The position numbers and the translations under genes were made by a program. Positions 1-7,752 of a stretch of 64,000 nt of DNA are shown piece after piece. Numbering within the stretch: position 1 is the first letter of the stretch; the number at the start of each line of letters is the position of its first letter. Below the pieces are notes generated by a model, which did no database searches, was not told the origin of the DNA, and saw only the letters and a program-made list of their open reading frames with translations. The stretch is from Algoriphagus taiwanensis (GTDB lineage Bacteria > Bacteroidota > Bacteroidia > Cytophagales > Cyclobacteriaceae): positions 62,001-126,000 of the forward strand of contig NZ_BTPE01000005.1 of assembly GCF_036245645.1 (NCBI RefSeq), written 5' to 3'.

Positions 1-524
1 AAAAAGTCAGCGCCTTTCAGGGCGGTGATTCGAGCCGCCTCCGGATACCATTGATCCCAACAGATCAAGACACCGATCTTTCCGAATTTGGTTGGGAATA
101 CTTTATAGCCTAAGTCACCCGGAGTGAAATAAAACTTCTCAAAATAGCCCGGATCGTCTGGAATATGCATTTTTCTGTACTTACCGAGGTAAGTACCGTC
201 AGCATCCAAAACTGCCGTGGTGTTATGGTAAAGTCCTTCCGCACGCTTTTCAAACAGGGAAGCTACGATCACCACACCCAGTTCTTTGGCCAAAGCTCCT
301 AGTGTTTCGGTAGAAGGACCTGGGATGGCTTCGGCCAAAAGGAAATTGTCATAATCCTCCACATCGCAGAAGTAGAGCGATCTAAAAAGTTCCTGCAGGA
401 CTACGACCTGAGCGCCTTTTTGGGCGGCAGTGCGGATACCTGCGAGAGTTTTCTCCATATTTTCGGCCACGTTCCCAGAGCAACTGAGCTGGACCAAACC
501 AACTTTGACGGATTTGTTTGCCAC
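1..524 (-). CDS. aguB: N-carbamoylputrescine amidase, 3' end cut by window edge
   Basis: Nitrilase-superfamily C-N hydrolase that would convert N-carbamoylputrescine to putrescine, CO2 and ammonia in the arginine-to-polyamine route. My translation of the minus strand from a GTG at 522-524 gives a protein opening with VKVGLVQLSC, then VVLQELF (catalytic Glu), YRKMHIPDDPGYFEKFYF (catalytic Lys) and ICWDQWYPEAAR (nucleophilic Cys), the AguB-type triad. An in-frame TAA lies four codons upstream of the GTG, so the gene has no ATG start. The last part of the gene lies left of position 1. The agmatine deiminase partner usually found nearby is not in the window. A related omega-amidase is possible, but the PDDPGYFEKFYF stretch favours AguB. 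Confidence 0.85.
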   Translation of the reverse strand, partial: MANKSVKVGLVQLSCSGNVAENMEKTLAGIRTAAQKGAQVVVLQELFRSLYFCDVEDYDNFLLAEAIPGPSTETLGALAKELGVVIVASLFEKRAEGLYHNTTAVLDADGTYLGKYRKMHIPDDPGYFEKFYFTPGDLGYKVFPTKFGKIGVLICWDQWYPEAARITALKGADF

Positions 525-741
525 GGCTAATGTTTTTTAGTAGGCTGCAAAGATACCGTGGACTGGGGGGAATGGCAAATGAAGTTTGGAGGGAGATGGA
601 AGGTTTGGTCGGTCAGTTGTAAAAAGTGAGTGGTAAGTGGTGAAATAATCAATGATCAAATTCAATGATCAATTTTCAAATTGAGGAAGTGTAACGGGTT
701 GAAATGACGTAAAACTTGTGCTGAGCAAATGATCCTTGATA
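525..741. other. Spacer with short degenerate direct repeats
   Basis: No gene seen. The word CAATGATCAA occurs twice near 650-680, beside a run resembling 'gtgagtggtaagtggtga'. It belongs to the style of low-complexity repeat words seen in other spacers of this window. Confidence 0.4.
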
Positions 742-1344
742 TTACCCTTTGAATATGTTGATCCTGAACTTGACTTGGAAGGAATGAACTTTCAAAGAAG
801 GGTCATTTTGTTTGTAAAACTGACCGGACATAGTTCCCTCAACAATCTGCGTCGTTACATCAAATTTGGTAACAACCATACTTAGAGGCAGATCGGCAGG
901 CTTTGGATTGATTTCAGGTCCGATATATCTGGATAAATACTGGGTTCCATTGACTTCCAGGCTATTGGTGAAAATGGAAGGATAGGACCCCACTTTTAGG
1001 CTTTCATTCATAAAAACGATGAAATTAACGCAGTCCTTTCCTTCTCCAGTTCCGCATTTATTCTGGTAAAGCATAGAAATGGAATAATCGAAAAAATTGT
1101 AAATCAAAGTATTAAGACCCGGAGTATTGTCAGTGATTCGCTCAAATCCGGTTCCGGGGATTAGGTTTTCCTCCAAAATTTCGGATCGATACTTTACTCC
1201 ATCAAGAGTAAACTCCATGTACAACGCCTTTTTCTCCTCTACTACAGGGTCGGGTTCTTCCGTTTCGGAACAGCCACTAAACAACACAAAAGAACCAAAA
1301 ATGAGCAAGCTCAAAAGAGAGATAAAACTGTATTTCTTTTTCAT
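742..1344 (-). CDS. Lipoprotein of unknown function (paralog of the one at 8986-9645)
   Basis: 200 residues. N-terminus MKKKYSFISL, a hydrophobic segment and a lipobox LFSGC put the lipidated cysteine at residue 25, so the mature protein is probably membrane-anchored in the cell envelope. The rest has no motif I recognise. The C-terminal pattern VEGTMSGQFY followed by a closing QVKFRI resembles VEGQFAGTFK and GQFRI in the lipoprotein at 8986-9645, suggesting distant paralogs with a beta-rich fold. ATG start. An 18-bp dyad lies about 58 bp upstream, in the divergent region shared with the gene at 1465, and a similar dyad precedes the paralog. Function unknown. Confidence 0.8.
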   Translation of the reverse strand: MKKKYSFISLLSLLIFGSFVLFSGCSETEEPDPVVEEKKALYMEFTLDGVKYRSEILEENLIPGTGFERITDNTPGLNTLIYNFFDYSISMLYQNKCGTGEGKDCVNFIVFMNESLKVGSYPSIFTNSLEVNGTQYLSRYIGPEINPKPADLPLSMVVTKFDVTTQIVEGTMSGQFYKQNDPSLKVHSFQVKFRINIFKG

Positions 1345-1391
1345 GATTGAATAAAATTCTTTGTAAAAGTAATGGGAATAAAAACCCCAAT

Positions 1392-1413
1392 AAATACCCT
1401 ATATCGGGTATTT
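1392..1413. promoter_or_regulatory. Dyad operator candidate in divergent promoter region
   Basis: Core ATACCCTATATCGGGTAT (1394-1411) is an inverted repeat with one mismatched pair, extended by AA/TT on each side. Its centre is about 58 bp from the lipoprotein start (1344) and about 62 bp from the plus-strand start (1465), a position suited to divergent control. A similar 18-bp dyad lies upstream of the related lipoprotein gene at 9699-9716. It is followed by T7 on the plus strand, so a terminator-like hairpin is an alternative reading, but no gene ends here. Confidence 0.5.
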
Positions 1414-1464
1414 TTTTAATGATTTTATTCTCGGATAATTGAGAAAATATAACCCTACGCACCT

Positions 1465-2127
1465 ATGACCTTAAGCGAACAATTAGTCTTCTGCAAAAAA
1501 TGCCACAACAGAAGAATGGATGCCAATCAGGGCTTGATTTGCTCCCTGACAAGCGCCAAGCCCAACTTTCAAACTACCTGCGAAACGTTCAATCTGGACG
1601 AAAGAATGCAGGCCGAATTGATAGAAGATTCTGAAGACACCACGGTAGAAATTCCCGCCACCATTTCACCTCAAAAATATCAGGCCTTACTCCAGGAACA
1701 GAACCTATCCCTTGCCATCACCGGAGGGATTCTGGTTGGACTCGTAGGTGCGGTCCTTTGGGCAGCAATTACTGTGGCTACAGGCTGGCAAATCGGCTAT
1801 ATGGCCTTGGCCATTGGGGCTGGGGTTGGATTTTCGATGCGGTACTTGGGCAAAGGAATCGAGCAAGTATTCGGCATTTCCGGTGCTGCCATTGCTGTCT
1901 TCAGCTGTGTGATTGGAAACTTCCTGAGCGTTTTGGCATTTATTGCCAATGCAGAAGGTCTGACCTATATGGACACCCTTCTTTATTTCGACTACAGTTA
2001 CACTTTAGATCTTCTGGCCGAAACAGCCCAGTTTATGGATTTGGTTTTCTATGCCATCGCAGGGTACGAGGGATATAAATTTGCTTTCCGGCAGTTTAGT
2101 GCAAGGGAAATGGCAAGTCTGAAATAG
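1465..2127 (+). CDS. Cys-motif membrane protein of unknown function
   Basis: 220 residues. The N-terminal ~45 residues carry four cysteines (10, 13, 26, 39) in the arrangement FCKKC...GLICSLT...CETF, which looks like a small metal-binding or zinc-ribbon-like head; this arrangement recurs in uncharacterised Bacteroidota proteins. From about residue 75 come hydrophobic segments (around 78-100, 103-125, 130-160) ending in a short polar tail, so three to four membrane helices are likely. ATG start with no evident ribosome-binding site. It is followed 48 bp downstream by a second small membrane protein, probably co-transcribed. No function can be assigned. Confidence 0.75.
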   Translation: MTLSEQLVFCKKCHNRRMDANQGLICSLTSAKPNFQTTCETFNLDERMQAELIEDSEDTTVEIPATISPQKYQALLQEQNLSLAITGGILVGLVGAVLWAAITVATGWQIGYMALAIGAGVGFSMRYLGKGIEQVFGISGAAIAVFSCVIGNFLSVLAFIANAEGLTYMDTLLYFDYSYTLDLLAETAQFMDLVFYAIAGYEGYKFAFRQFSAREMASLK

Positions 2128-2175
2128 AGAAGGTCATGGCTTTTTTTATTTCATAAGCATTACCAATTTGGAACT

Positions 2176-2571
2176 ATGGAAAAAACTCAAGTCTTCATCG
2201 ATTATTATCTGAATAAAATCCAAGAAAAAGATTTTGATCTGGGGGAAGTAAGGAAAGCGATGGAAAAAGAAAATTTTCCTGAGGAGGAAATCCGCTCAGT
2301 GATCAAACGTCTGGACAATGAACTGCAGCGACAGGCTTTTGACCAAGTCAATCGCTCCAACCGGATAAATCTGATGGGACTTGGATTGGTACTGATAGCC
2401 CTGGGATTGGTGGTTACCTTGGGCACCTTCTTGGGGCTAATCCCTTCCGGCAATTCCTTTATTCTGGCTTACGGACCGATTTTTGGAGGACTTGGCATCA
2501 CTGTTTCCGCCTATTTGAGTAAAAAGAGAAACGGAACAGCAAGAGGGAAATTTGAGAATCGGAAAAGATGA
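2176..2571 (+). CDS. Small two-helix membrane protein, unknown
   Basis: 131 residues: a charged, probably helical N-terminal half (to about residue 58, rich in E, K, R, with a DLGEVRKAMEKENFPEEEI stretch), then two hydrophobic segments (about 64-84 and 90-108) and a basic tail. The N-terminal half suggests a cytoplasmic helical domain facing protein partners or the membrane. It follows the Cys-motif membrane protein on the same strand. A weak hairpin, CACTTT-tcat-AAAGTG, follows the stop at about 2578-2595. I recognise no family. Confidence 0.7.
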   Translation: MEKTQVFIDYYLNKIQEKDFDLGEVRKAMEKENFPEEEIRSVIKRLDNELQRQAFDQVNRSNRINLMGLGLVLIALGLVVTLGTFLGLIPSGNSFILAYGPIFGGLGITVSAYLSKKRNGTARGKFENRKR

Positions 2572-2610
2572 ATCTGGCACTTTTCATAAAGTGTAGATTT
2601 TGTTTGGCTT

Positions 2611-2692
2611 TCAAAAATCCATCACCACTTGCAAATCTCCCTAAGGTCCAAAGCTTTTTCCAAACTCAGCTTTCCTAGCTTCTCTAAAAATC
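2611..2692 (-). pseudogene. Decayed copy of the 3' end of the MazF toxin gene
   Basis: This stretch aligns by hand to 3927-4009, the last 83 bases of the intact toxin gene including its stop codon, with 8 substitutions and one single-base gap. Similarity begins at the position equivalent to the toxin stop and ends abruptly near 2692. The gap breaks the frame, so it is a non-coding relic. Together with the intact copy it brackets the DUF4143 ATPase gene. It could be the scar of an insertion into the toxin gene or the rest of a former tandem toxin copy. Confidence 0.75.
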
Positions 2693-2720
2693 CGAAAGCA
2701 TAGCACTCTCCCAAAAACCC

Positions 2721-3860
2721 TTAGTAAGAATAGCTGCCCAACCACTCCCAAAAATTATCTTTATGGATCACCTGCAAAGGCTGTGAGCTATAAGTCTCCT
2801 CAAAAACCTTGGGGAACTTCACCTTGGCCTTTGGATTCCATTTAAACTCAAAAGGATAAATTTTCCCATCGATTTCCTCGATGTAGTCAATCTCTTGTCC
2901 TCGGACATTTCTCCAGAAATAGACACTTCCATAAAAACCATGGTAATTGAGCATTTTGGTACGCTCAGCAATCAAGAAGTTCTCCCAAAGAGCTCCTACA
3001 TCCGCCCGTGAAGCAAGCGTGGCATAATTCCCAATGATGCTATTCCTAATCCCATTATCCACAAAATACACCTTCCGACTTGTACTTATTTCGCCGCGTA
3101 GATTTCTGGAAAAAGGATTGAGTCTCTGAATGATAAAAGCTTTCTCCAGCAAATCCATATAGTTTTGAACCGTCGCCTTATCTGCTTGGACTGTTTGGGA
3201 TAGTTCATTGAAACTGACCTCCGAGCCGACTTGCCATGCCAATGCCTGAAGGATTTTGGCCAAAAGTTCCGGTTTTCGAATTCCTTGGAAGTTGAGTAAG
3301 TCCTTGTACAAATAGCTGGAAGACAAATTATTCAGTATTGAAATTTCGGCTCCCTCTTGAGTAACGACTTCCGGATAGGTGCCAAAAATCATAAACTTCT
3401 CAAAAGCTGAAAGACAGTAAGGCATCCCCAAACCATTAACCAGTTCGGACCAGGAAAGAGGAAATAAACGATATTCCCATTTTCTTCCGGTAAGCGGTTC
3501 GTGGACCGAACTAGCCAACTCCAAGGCGGAAGAACCCGTGACAAGACATTGAATTCCATCAAAATTGTCGACAATAAGTTTTAGGGTAAGTCCGATCTGA
3601 GGAATACGTTGAGCTTCATCCACTACCACCACTTGATACGAACCAAGATATGCTTTCAAAAAAGAAAGGCTGGTATTTTGAAGAGCTTGCTGCGTGGTCA
3701 AATCATCCCCATTGAGGTATAAAAAAGGCCTCCCTAAGCTTTCAGCCAGTTTTTTGACTAAAGTTGTTTTTCCTACCTGTCTCGGTCCTAAGAGCAAAAT
3801 CGCCTTTTTAAAGTCGATTTTCCGTGACAACAGATCAAATAATTGCCTTTGAATATGCAT
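2721..3860 (-). CDS. DUF4143-type AAA ATPase
   Basis: 379 residues from the ATG at 3858-3860; the longer reading frame begins with TTG and has no support. Walker A is LLGPRQVGKTTL near the N-terminus, Walker B is VVVVDEAQRI, and the C-terminal half carries the DUF4143 pattern (a winged-helix-like region, then FLIAERTKM, YFWRNVRGQEIDYIEE and PFEFKWN, which resembles a nuclease-like E-x-K core). Members of this family are common in Bacteroidota and are often patchily distributed; their cellular role is not established. Immediately upstream is a 34-bp palindrome, and the gene is flanked by two copies of the toxin 3' end, hinting at arrival as a cassette. Its product may be unrelated to the neighbouring toxin-antitoxin pair. 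Confidence 0.88.
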   Translation of the reverse strand: MHIQRQLFDLLSRKIDFKKAILLLGPRQVGKTTLVKKLAESLGRPFLYLNGDDLTTQQALQNTSLSFLKAYLGSYQVVVVDEAQRIPQIGLTLKLIVDNFDGIQCLVTGSSALELASSVHEPLTGRKWEYRLFPLSWSELVNGLGMPYCLSAFEKFMIFGTYPEVVTQEGAEISILNNLSSSYLYKDLLNFQGIRKPELLAKILQALAWQVGSEVSFNELSQTVQADKATVQNYMDLLEKAFIIQRLNPFSRNLRGEISTSRKVYFVDNGIRNSIIGNYATLASRADVGALWENFLIAERTKMLNYHGFYGSVYFWRNVRGQEIDYIEEIDGKIYPFEFKWNPKAKVKFPKVFEETYSSQPLQVIHKDNFWEWLGSYSY

Positions 3861-3871
3861 AATCAGAGATC

Positions 3872-3905
3872 GTAATCCCCAAAAATACGTATTTTCAGGG
3901 ATTAC
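3872..3905. promoter_or_regulatory. 34-bp near-perfect palindrome upstream of ATPase gene
   Basis: Outer arms GTAATCCC (3872-3879) and GGGATTAC (3898-3905) enclose a perfect inner palindrome AAAATACGTATTTT (3882-3895), all sharing one centre at 3888.5; only two base pairs between arms fail to match. A second overlapping dyad, GGGATT-AC-AATCCC, follows at 3898-3911. It occupies the gap between the ATPase start and the toxin stop. Likely roles are an operator for the ATPase gene or an element end; the sequence does not decide. Confidence 0.6.
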
Positions 3906-3926
3906 AATCCCCAAATATTCATTTTT

Positions 3927-4268
3927 TCAAAAATCAATCACCGCTTGCAACTTCTCCCTTAGCTCCAAAGCTTTTTCCAAGCTCAGCTTTCCGAGCTTTT
4001 CTAAAAATCGTCGGTTATCCAAAGCTCTGATTTGATCCACTAAAATCTCTGAATCCTGCTCCAAACCAGTCACTTTAATTCCTAAACGAACCCTCAAAAT
4101 ATTCTCCTCTTTTGAAAGCCTAGAGGTGATCGGGCAAATCAAGGTGGAAGGATGATCCAATTGATTCAAAAGATTAGACTGAATCACTACTGCTGGCCTG
4201 ATTTTACCCGGCTCTGTACCTCGAGCAGGATTTAGATTAACCAGCCAAATTTCAAATTGCGCCTTCAT
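3927..4268 (-). CDS. MazF/PemK-family endoribonuclease toxin
   Basis: 113 residues from the ATG at 4266-4268 (an in-frame TTG just before it is less likely). The motif order is that of MazF/PemK: QFEIWLVNLNPARGTEPGKIRP, then PAVVIQSN, STLICPITSRL, and a closing hydrophobic/charged helix. Such toxins cleave mRNA at short sequences and are held inactive by the cognate antitoxin. It overlaps the antitoxin gene by 17 bases, the typical translationally coupled order with antitoxin first. The last 83 bases of the gene recur in decayed form at 2611-2692. Family assignment is firm; the cleavage specificity is unknown. Confidence 0.88.
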   Translation of the reverse strand: MKAQFEIWLVNLNPARGTEPGKIRPAVVIQSNLLNQLDHPSTLICPITSRLSKEENILRVRLGIKVTGLEQDSEILVDQIRALDNRRFLEKLGKLSLEKALELREKLQAVIDF

Positions 4269-4488
4269 CAATCAAGCGATCAAACTCCTCATTCACTTCC
4301 ATGGACGAATCCCTTACCAGTTGAGAAGCTTTTGCGAATGCCTTGGCCAACTTCTTCCGCTTGTGATAGCGATTATAAAAATCCAAAGCTTCATTGATAT
4401 ACCTATTTCTTGGAATTCCCTTTTCCTTGAGAATATCCTCTGTTTCCTCAAAAACAGATTCATTGAGTTTTAAAGAAAGTGTTTTCAT
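4252..4488 (-). CDS. Ribbon-helix-helix-like antitoxin
   Basis: 78 residues, beginning KTLSLKLNESVFEETEDILKE then KGIPRNRYINEALDFY. The short N-terminal strand followed by two helices is the CopG/Arc ribbon-helix-helix layout for DNA binding, and the charged C-terminal part (SMEVNEEFDRLIDEGAI) would be the toxin-wrapping tail. It is the first gene of the pair and overlaps the toxin. An inverted repeat directly upstream overlaps a -7-like element, consistent with autorepression by the antitoxin-toxin complex. Confidence 0.82.
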   Translation of the reverse strand: MKTLSLKLNESVFEETEDILKEKGIPRNRYINEALDFYNRYHKRKKLAKAFAKASQLVRDSSMEVNEEFDRLIDEGAI

Positions 4489-4496
4489 TGATTTTT

Positions 4497-4522
4497 AAAG
4501 TATCACTAAATGTATATACTTT
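4497..4522 (-). promoter_or_regulatory. Operator/promoter of the toxin-antitoxin pair
   Basis: Inverted repeat AAAGTAT (4497-4503) and ATACTTT (4516-4522), 9-34 bases upstream of the antitoxin start. Between the arms the minus strand reads TACATTTA (4507-4514), close to the Bacteroidota -7 consensus TAnnTTTG. The overlap of dyad and -7 element is what an autoregulated ribbon-helix-helix operon would show. Confidence 0.55.
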
Positions 4523-4589
4523 CCTTTTCCAAAGAAAGTTCAAATGAAGCATTCTTAAAAAAGTCTAATGCCTTCCACTCCAACCTTTC

Positions 4590-4620
4590 TTGGTCAAAGT
4601 CTCAATAAAACCTACATTTA
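4590..4620 (+). promoter_or_regulatory. Bacteroidota-type promoter for esterase gene
   Basis: TTGG at 4590-4593, a 19-base spacer, then TACATTTA at 4613-4620, matching the -33/-7 layout TTTG-N19-TAnnTTTG. It lies 25 bases before the ATG of the downstream esterase. Confidence 0.5.
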
Positions 4621-4644
4621 GTCTGAACCTAAACCCATTAACCT

Positions 4645-5679
4645 ATGAAAAGACATTTGCTCTTTGTGCTCCTATTATGCTTGGGAGCGATTTCAACTTT
4701 TGCCCAAAAAGGCACCAAAGAACGCATCAAAGTCCACAGCAAAGCACTTGAAGGCAACCTGATCGGGGATCCTGCAGATCGTGACGTGACCGTTTACCTT
4801 CCTCCCTCCTACGCCAAAAATCCTGAGAAACGGTTTCCTGTCCTGTATATGCTGCATGGCTTCACTGACAACGACTCCCAATGGTTTGGTTGGGAAAAGC
4901 ACTGGATCAATTTGCAGGATGTCATTGAGCAGTCTTTGGCCGAGGGCCTTTCCAAAGAGATGATTGTAGTCATGCCCAATGCCTACAATCGCTTCAAAGG
5001 AAGCATGTATGCGAGTTCGGCCACGATCGGCGACTGGGAAACTTTCGTGACTCAAGAATTGGTCAGCTATATTGATTCCCACTACCGCAGCATCCCAACC
5101 AAAGAAAGTCGGGGGCTGGCTGGCCACTCCATGGGAGGTTTTGGCACCCTGAGGCTGGGAATGAAAAATCCCAATGTCTATTCTGCGATCTATGCCCTCA
5201 GTCCTTGTTGCATGGACGGAGGAGCCTCTACCAATCCGGAACTGATGAAAAAGCTGGAATCCTTGACTCCAGACCAACTTCAGGAAACTTCCTTTATGGA
5301 AATCGCCGCTTTGGCGACTTCGGCAGCCTTTGCCCCTAATCCCAAAAATCCTCCGCTTTACTTGGATTTGCCTGCAAAAGACGGAGAAATCCGTCAGGAT
5401 GTAATCAACAAAATCATCGCCAACCGCACCCTGAATTATGTGGATCAATACATTCCCAATCTCAGGAAACTGAATGCGATCGGATTGGATGCAGGCCTTC
5501 AGGATCGGGGCATCAGCGAAGCCACCAAAAAGCTCCATGAAATCTTGGAATCCTATGGAATCCCTCACCTATACGAAAGCTATGAGGGAGATCACCTTAA
5601 CCGCATTGCAGAGCGGATTCAGACCCAGGTTCTTCCTTTTTTCTCTGCAAATCTAGTCTTTCAGTCCCCTAAAAAGTGA
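4645..5679 (+). CDS. Secreted esterase, CE1/esterase D-like alpha/beta hydrolase
   Basis: 344 residues with a signal peptide (MKRHLLFVLLLCLGAISTFAQ, cleavage after about residue 20), so exported to periplasm or surface. Alpha/beta hydrolase core: RFPVLYMLHGF forms the oxyanion strand, GLAGHSMGGFGT carries the nucleophile Ser162, and YEGDHLNR holds the probable catalytic His317; the acid is probably in LDAGLQD near 282-287. This is the putative-esterase (PF00756) family of acyl- or feruloyl-type esterases; the substrate cannot be read. No T9SS C-terminal domain is apparent. A Bacteroidota promoter lies upstream and a strong terminator downstream, so it is probably monocistronic. Confidence 0.87.
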   Translation: MKRHLLFVLLLCLGAISTFAQKGTKERIKVHSKALEGNLIGDPADRDVTVYLPPSYAKNPEKRFPVLYMLHGFTDNDSQWFGWEKHWINLQDVIEQSLAEGLSKEMIVVMPNAYNRFKGSMYASSATIGDWETFVTQELVSYIDSHYRSIPTKESRGLAGHSMGGFGTLRLGMKNPNVYSAIYALSPCCMDGGASTNPELMKKLESLTPDQLQETSFMEIAALATSAAFAPNPKNPPLYLDLPAKDGEIRQDVINKIIANRTLNYVDQYIPNLRKLNAIGLDAGLQDRGISEATKKLHEILESYGIPHLYESYEGDHLNRIAERIQTQVLPFFSANLVFQSPKK

Positions 5680-5695
5680 GAAATCCTCGATAAAT

Positions 5696-5747
5696 GCAGG
5701 GATTTGAACACTGCGAATAAGTTTCAAATCCCTGCCTTTTTTATTTT
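5696..5747 (+). terminator. Rho-independent terminator after esterase gene
   Basis: A 12-13 bp stem, GCAGGGATTTGAA pairing with TTTCAAATCCCTGC, is followed by CTTTTTTATTTTATT. It closes the esterase transcription unit before the ABC transporter genes. Confidence 0.8.
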
Positions 5748-5839
5748 ATTGAGTTAAAAAAAGATAAAGCGAAGACAAAGGGGGAAGCTCAACATCAGAA
5801 ATCGGTTAACTTCCATGTCTTAAATTTCCACACTTACCC

Positions 5840-6469
5840 ATGCTTTCTTTTTCCTCATTCGAGAAAAAATACCCTTCAGGCTTCGAAGTGGTCATCCCGC
5901 AGCTTGATCTACCACAAGGGATTCACCTGATTTTGGGAGGAAATGGGTCAGGTAAATCCACTTTATTAAAAGCATTGGCAGGAATTCATCCTGCAAATGG
6001 AAAAGTCATTTTGAATGGCACCTCGCTTTCATCTCAGCCGATCGACTACCGACGAAAGATCGGTTTTTCGGCAGCGGAACCGACTTTCCCCGAGTACCTC
6101 AACCTCCAGGACTTGATCACTGTAGTAGCTAAAGCGAAGCAATCGACTCATGCTGAAATCTCCGAGTTAACAACGATTCTTGATGTAGAGGAATTCATGA
6201 CCTATCCGATTGGAGGTTATTCTTCAGGAATGCTGAAAAAATCCGCATTGCTGCTGGCGTTTATGGGAAAGCCCGAACTGATCATTTTGGATGAACCATT
6301 TACCACCATCGATGCCCAAACCCAAGAACAACTCGTCCGGCTGATTTGCCAACGATCCAAAGAAGGTACCAGTTTTCTGATTACTTCCCACCAATCCGGC
6401 CCCATAGAACTCTTACCTGTGACGAGCGTGCTACATATGCATTCGGGGAAACTAGCCACCCATGAATAA
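5840..6469 (+). CDS. ABC transporter ATP-binding protein
   Basis: 209 residues, one nucleotide-binding domain. Walker A GGNGSGKST (about residues 33-41), Q-loop region before EYLNLQDL, a divergent signature GYSSGMLKKSALL in place of LSGGQ, Walker B ELIILDEP, and H-loop ITSHQ. Its stop overlaps the start of the next gene by 8 bases, so ATPase and permease are translationally coupled and form one transporter. The pairing with a single large membrane protein resembles ABC-2-type exporters. The substrate is not evident. Confidence 0.88.
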   Translation: MLSFSSFEKKYPSGFEVVIPQLDLPQGIHLILGGNGSGKSTLLKALAGIHPANGKVILNGTSLSSQPIDYRRKIGFSAAEPTFPEYLNLQDLITVVAKAKQSTHAEISELTTILDVEEFMTYPIGGYSSGMLKKSALLLAFMGKPELIILDEPFTTIDAQTQEQLVRLICQRSKEGTSFLITSHQSGPIELLPVTSVLHMHSGKLATHE

Positions 6470-7520
6470 AGTGGCCATCCTCGCATTTATTCGCCCTTTT
6501 TATCAAAGGACGCTTGGCTTTTGGGCAGCAATCCTTCTCATCGGCGGAGTACTGATGGATGTAAAGCAGCACGTACTCCTCAGCCGATTTCTAATTAAAA
6601 ATCCTGTAGCCTTCTGTTTTATTCCGGTTTTACTACTCTTCTATAGTTTTATCCATTTGCAAATTCAACAGGAGCTTTTGAGAAGAAATAACTACCTGGT
6701 TTTTCATCACCTCGGTCTTTATGCCAAAAAAGAACTCAGGTTATTTTGGAGCCGAATCATTCTGCTGAATTTTAGCCCTATCCTCACCTACTTTTTATTC
6801 CTGAGTTATTTTATCTGGGAACAAAAGGCGTTTGATCTCGGCATTACTTTGTGGATGAGCACCTTGATTTTACTGGGTTTTACCTATCGGAAGATCAGAC
6901 AAACGCTTCACTATCCCTTGAAAGAAGCTTTCGTCACAAGGCCGACAGTCCGATGGGCGTTTCCGAGATTCACATGGATCCTTCTTTCCCTTAGACAAGA
7001 TAGGCCTCTATTGGTTTTGTTGACAAAGGCTACAGGGCTCTTATTGCTCAACGGATTCTTCTATTCTTTCCAATCAGGAGGCTATGACTGGCGTTGGCTT
7101 CAGTTTGGTATTTTGTGTGTGGCATACGTCCAACTTCCCTTGATTTTTGAGAAAACGGAAAAAGAAATCACACAACAAAGTTGGATTTTGGCTCTTCCGA
7201 TGACCTGGAAGAACAAACTGGGCTACCAAATGGGTAGCTTGACACTATTGACTGTTCCTGAATTATTTTTCTTAGGCTGGAAAGGAGTTCTATTGACCTC
7301 TCCTGAGAACTTGGTGTTGGCAATTTTACTGGTAACATTTATCTCCGCTTTGCAATTGTTGGTTTACAGAAAAAAAGAAAGTTCGAGCTTCCCCAATCTT
7401 GCTGCGGCAATGTTCTTCGGATTGTTTATTGCCATCATTTTTAATGTGACTTGGTGGATATTGGCACTACCAATTTCAGTCCTTTTGGTTAAACAGGCAA
7501 AAGGAGCATTCCAATTTTGA
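6462..7520 (+). CDS. ABC transporter membrane protein
   Basis: 352 residues, strongly hydrophobic with roughly eight to ten membrane segments spread over the whole length and no extracytoplasmic domain. It overlaps the ATPase gene by 8 bases and is the only permease-like partner near it. No sequence motif identifies the family; the arrangement is like Bacteroidota ABC-2-type exporters of unknown substrate. No clear terminator follows within the 230-base spacer to the next esterase. Confidence 0.75.
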   Translation: MNKVAILAFIRPFYQRTLGFWAAILLIGGVLMDVKQHVLLSRFLIKNPVAFCFIPVLLLFYSFIHLQIQQELLRRNNYLVFHHLGLYAKKELRLFWSRIILLNFSPILTYFLFLSYFIWEQKAFDLGITLWMSTLILLGFTYRKIRQTLHYPLKEAFVTRPTVRWAFPRFTWILLSLRQDRPLLVLLTKATGLLLLNGFFYSFQSGGYDWRWLQFGILCVAYVQLPLIFEKTEKEITQQSWILALPMTWKNKLGYQMGSLTLLTVPELFFLGWKGVLLTSPENLVLAILLVTFISALQLLVYRKKESSSFPNLAAAMFFGLFIAIIFNVTWWILALPISVLLVKQAKGAFQF

Positions 7521-7694
7521 TTAGCTACTTTTAAATCAGAGCAGTCTAAAGCCCGCCTCCTAAAGGGTAGGCCAAAAGACTGAACCTATTCAATGCTTAC
7601 ACCTTTCAAATCTTTTCTCTGCGTTTTCTCCGGCTTTGCAGTGAAAAATCAAAATTGAAATAAGCACTCTATCTGCCCCTTCGCAGCAATTGCC

Positions 7695-7725
7695 TTTGCT
7701 TTTCCAAACCCTTTCTCTATTTTCA
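7695..7725 (+). promoter_or_regulatory. Possible promoter for second esterase gene
   Basis: TTTG at 7695-7698, 19-base spacer, then TATTTTCA at 7718-7725; the spacing is exact but the -7 element departs from TAnnTTTG at two bases. It lies 28 bases before the chosen ATG at 7753. Confidence 0.35.
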
Positions 7726-7752
7726 CACTTTGAGACAATAGAAATTTACCCA

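Noticed and set aside
4693..5568. Long minus-strand reading frame antisense to the esterase gene
   Set aside because: It mirrors the esterase codons, has no signal, motif or promoter, and the plus-strand gene has clear catalytic residues.
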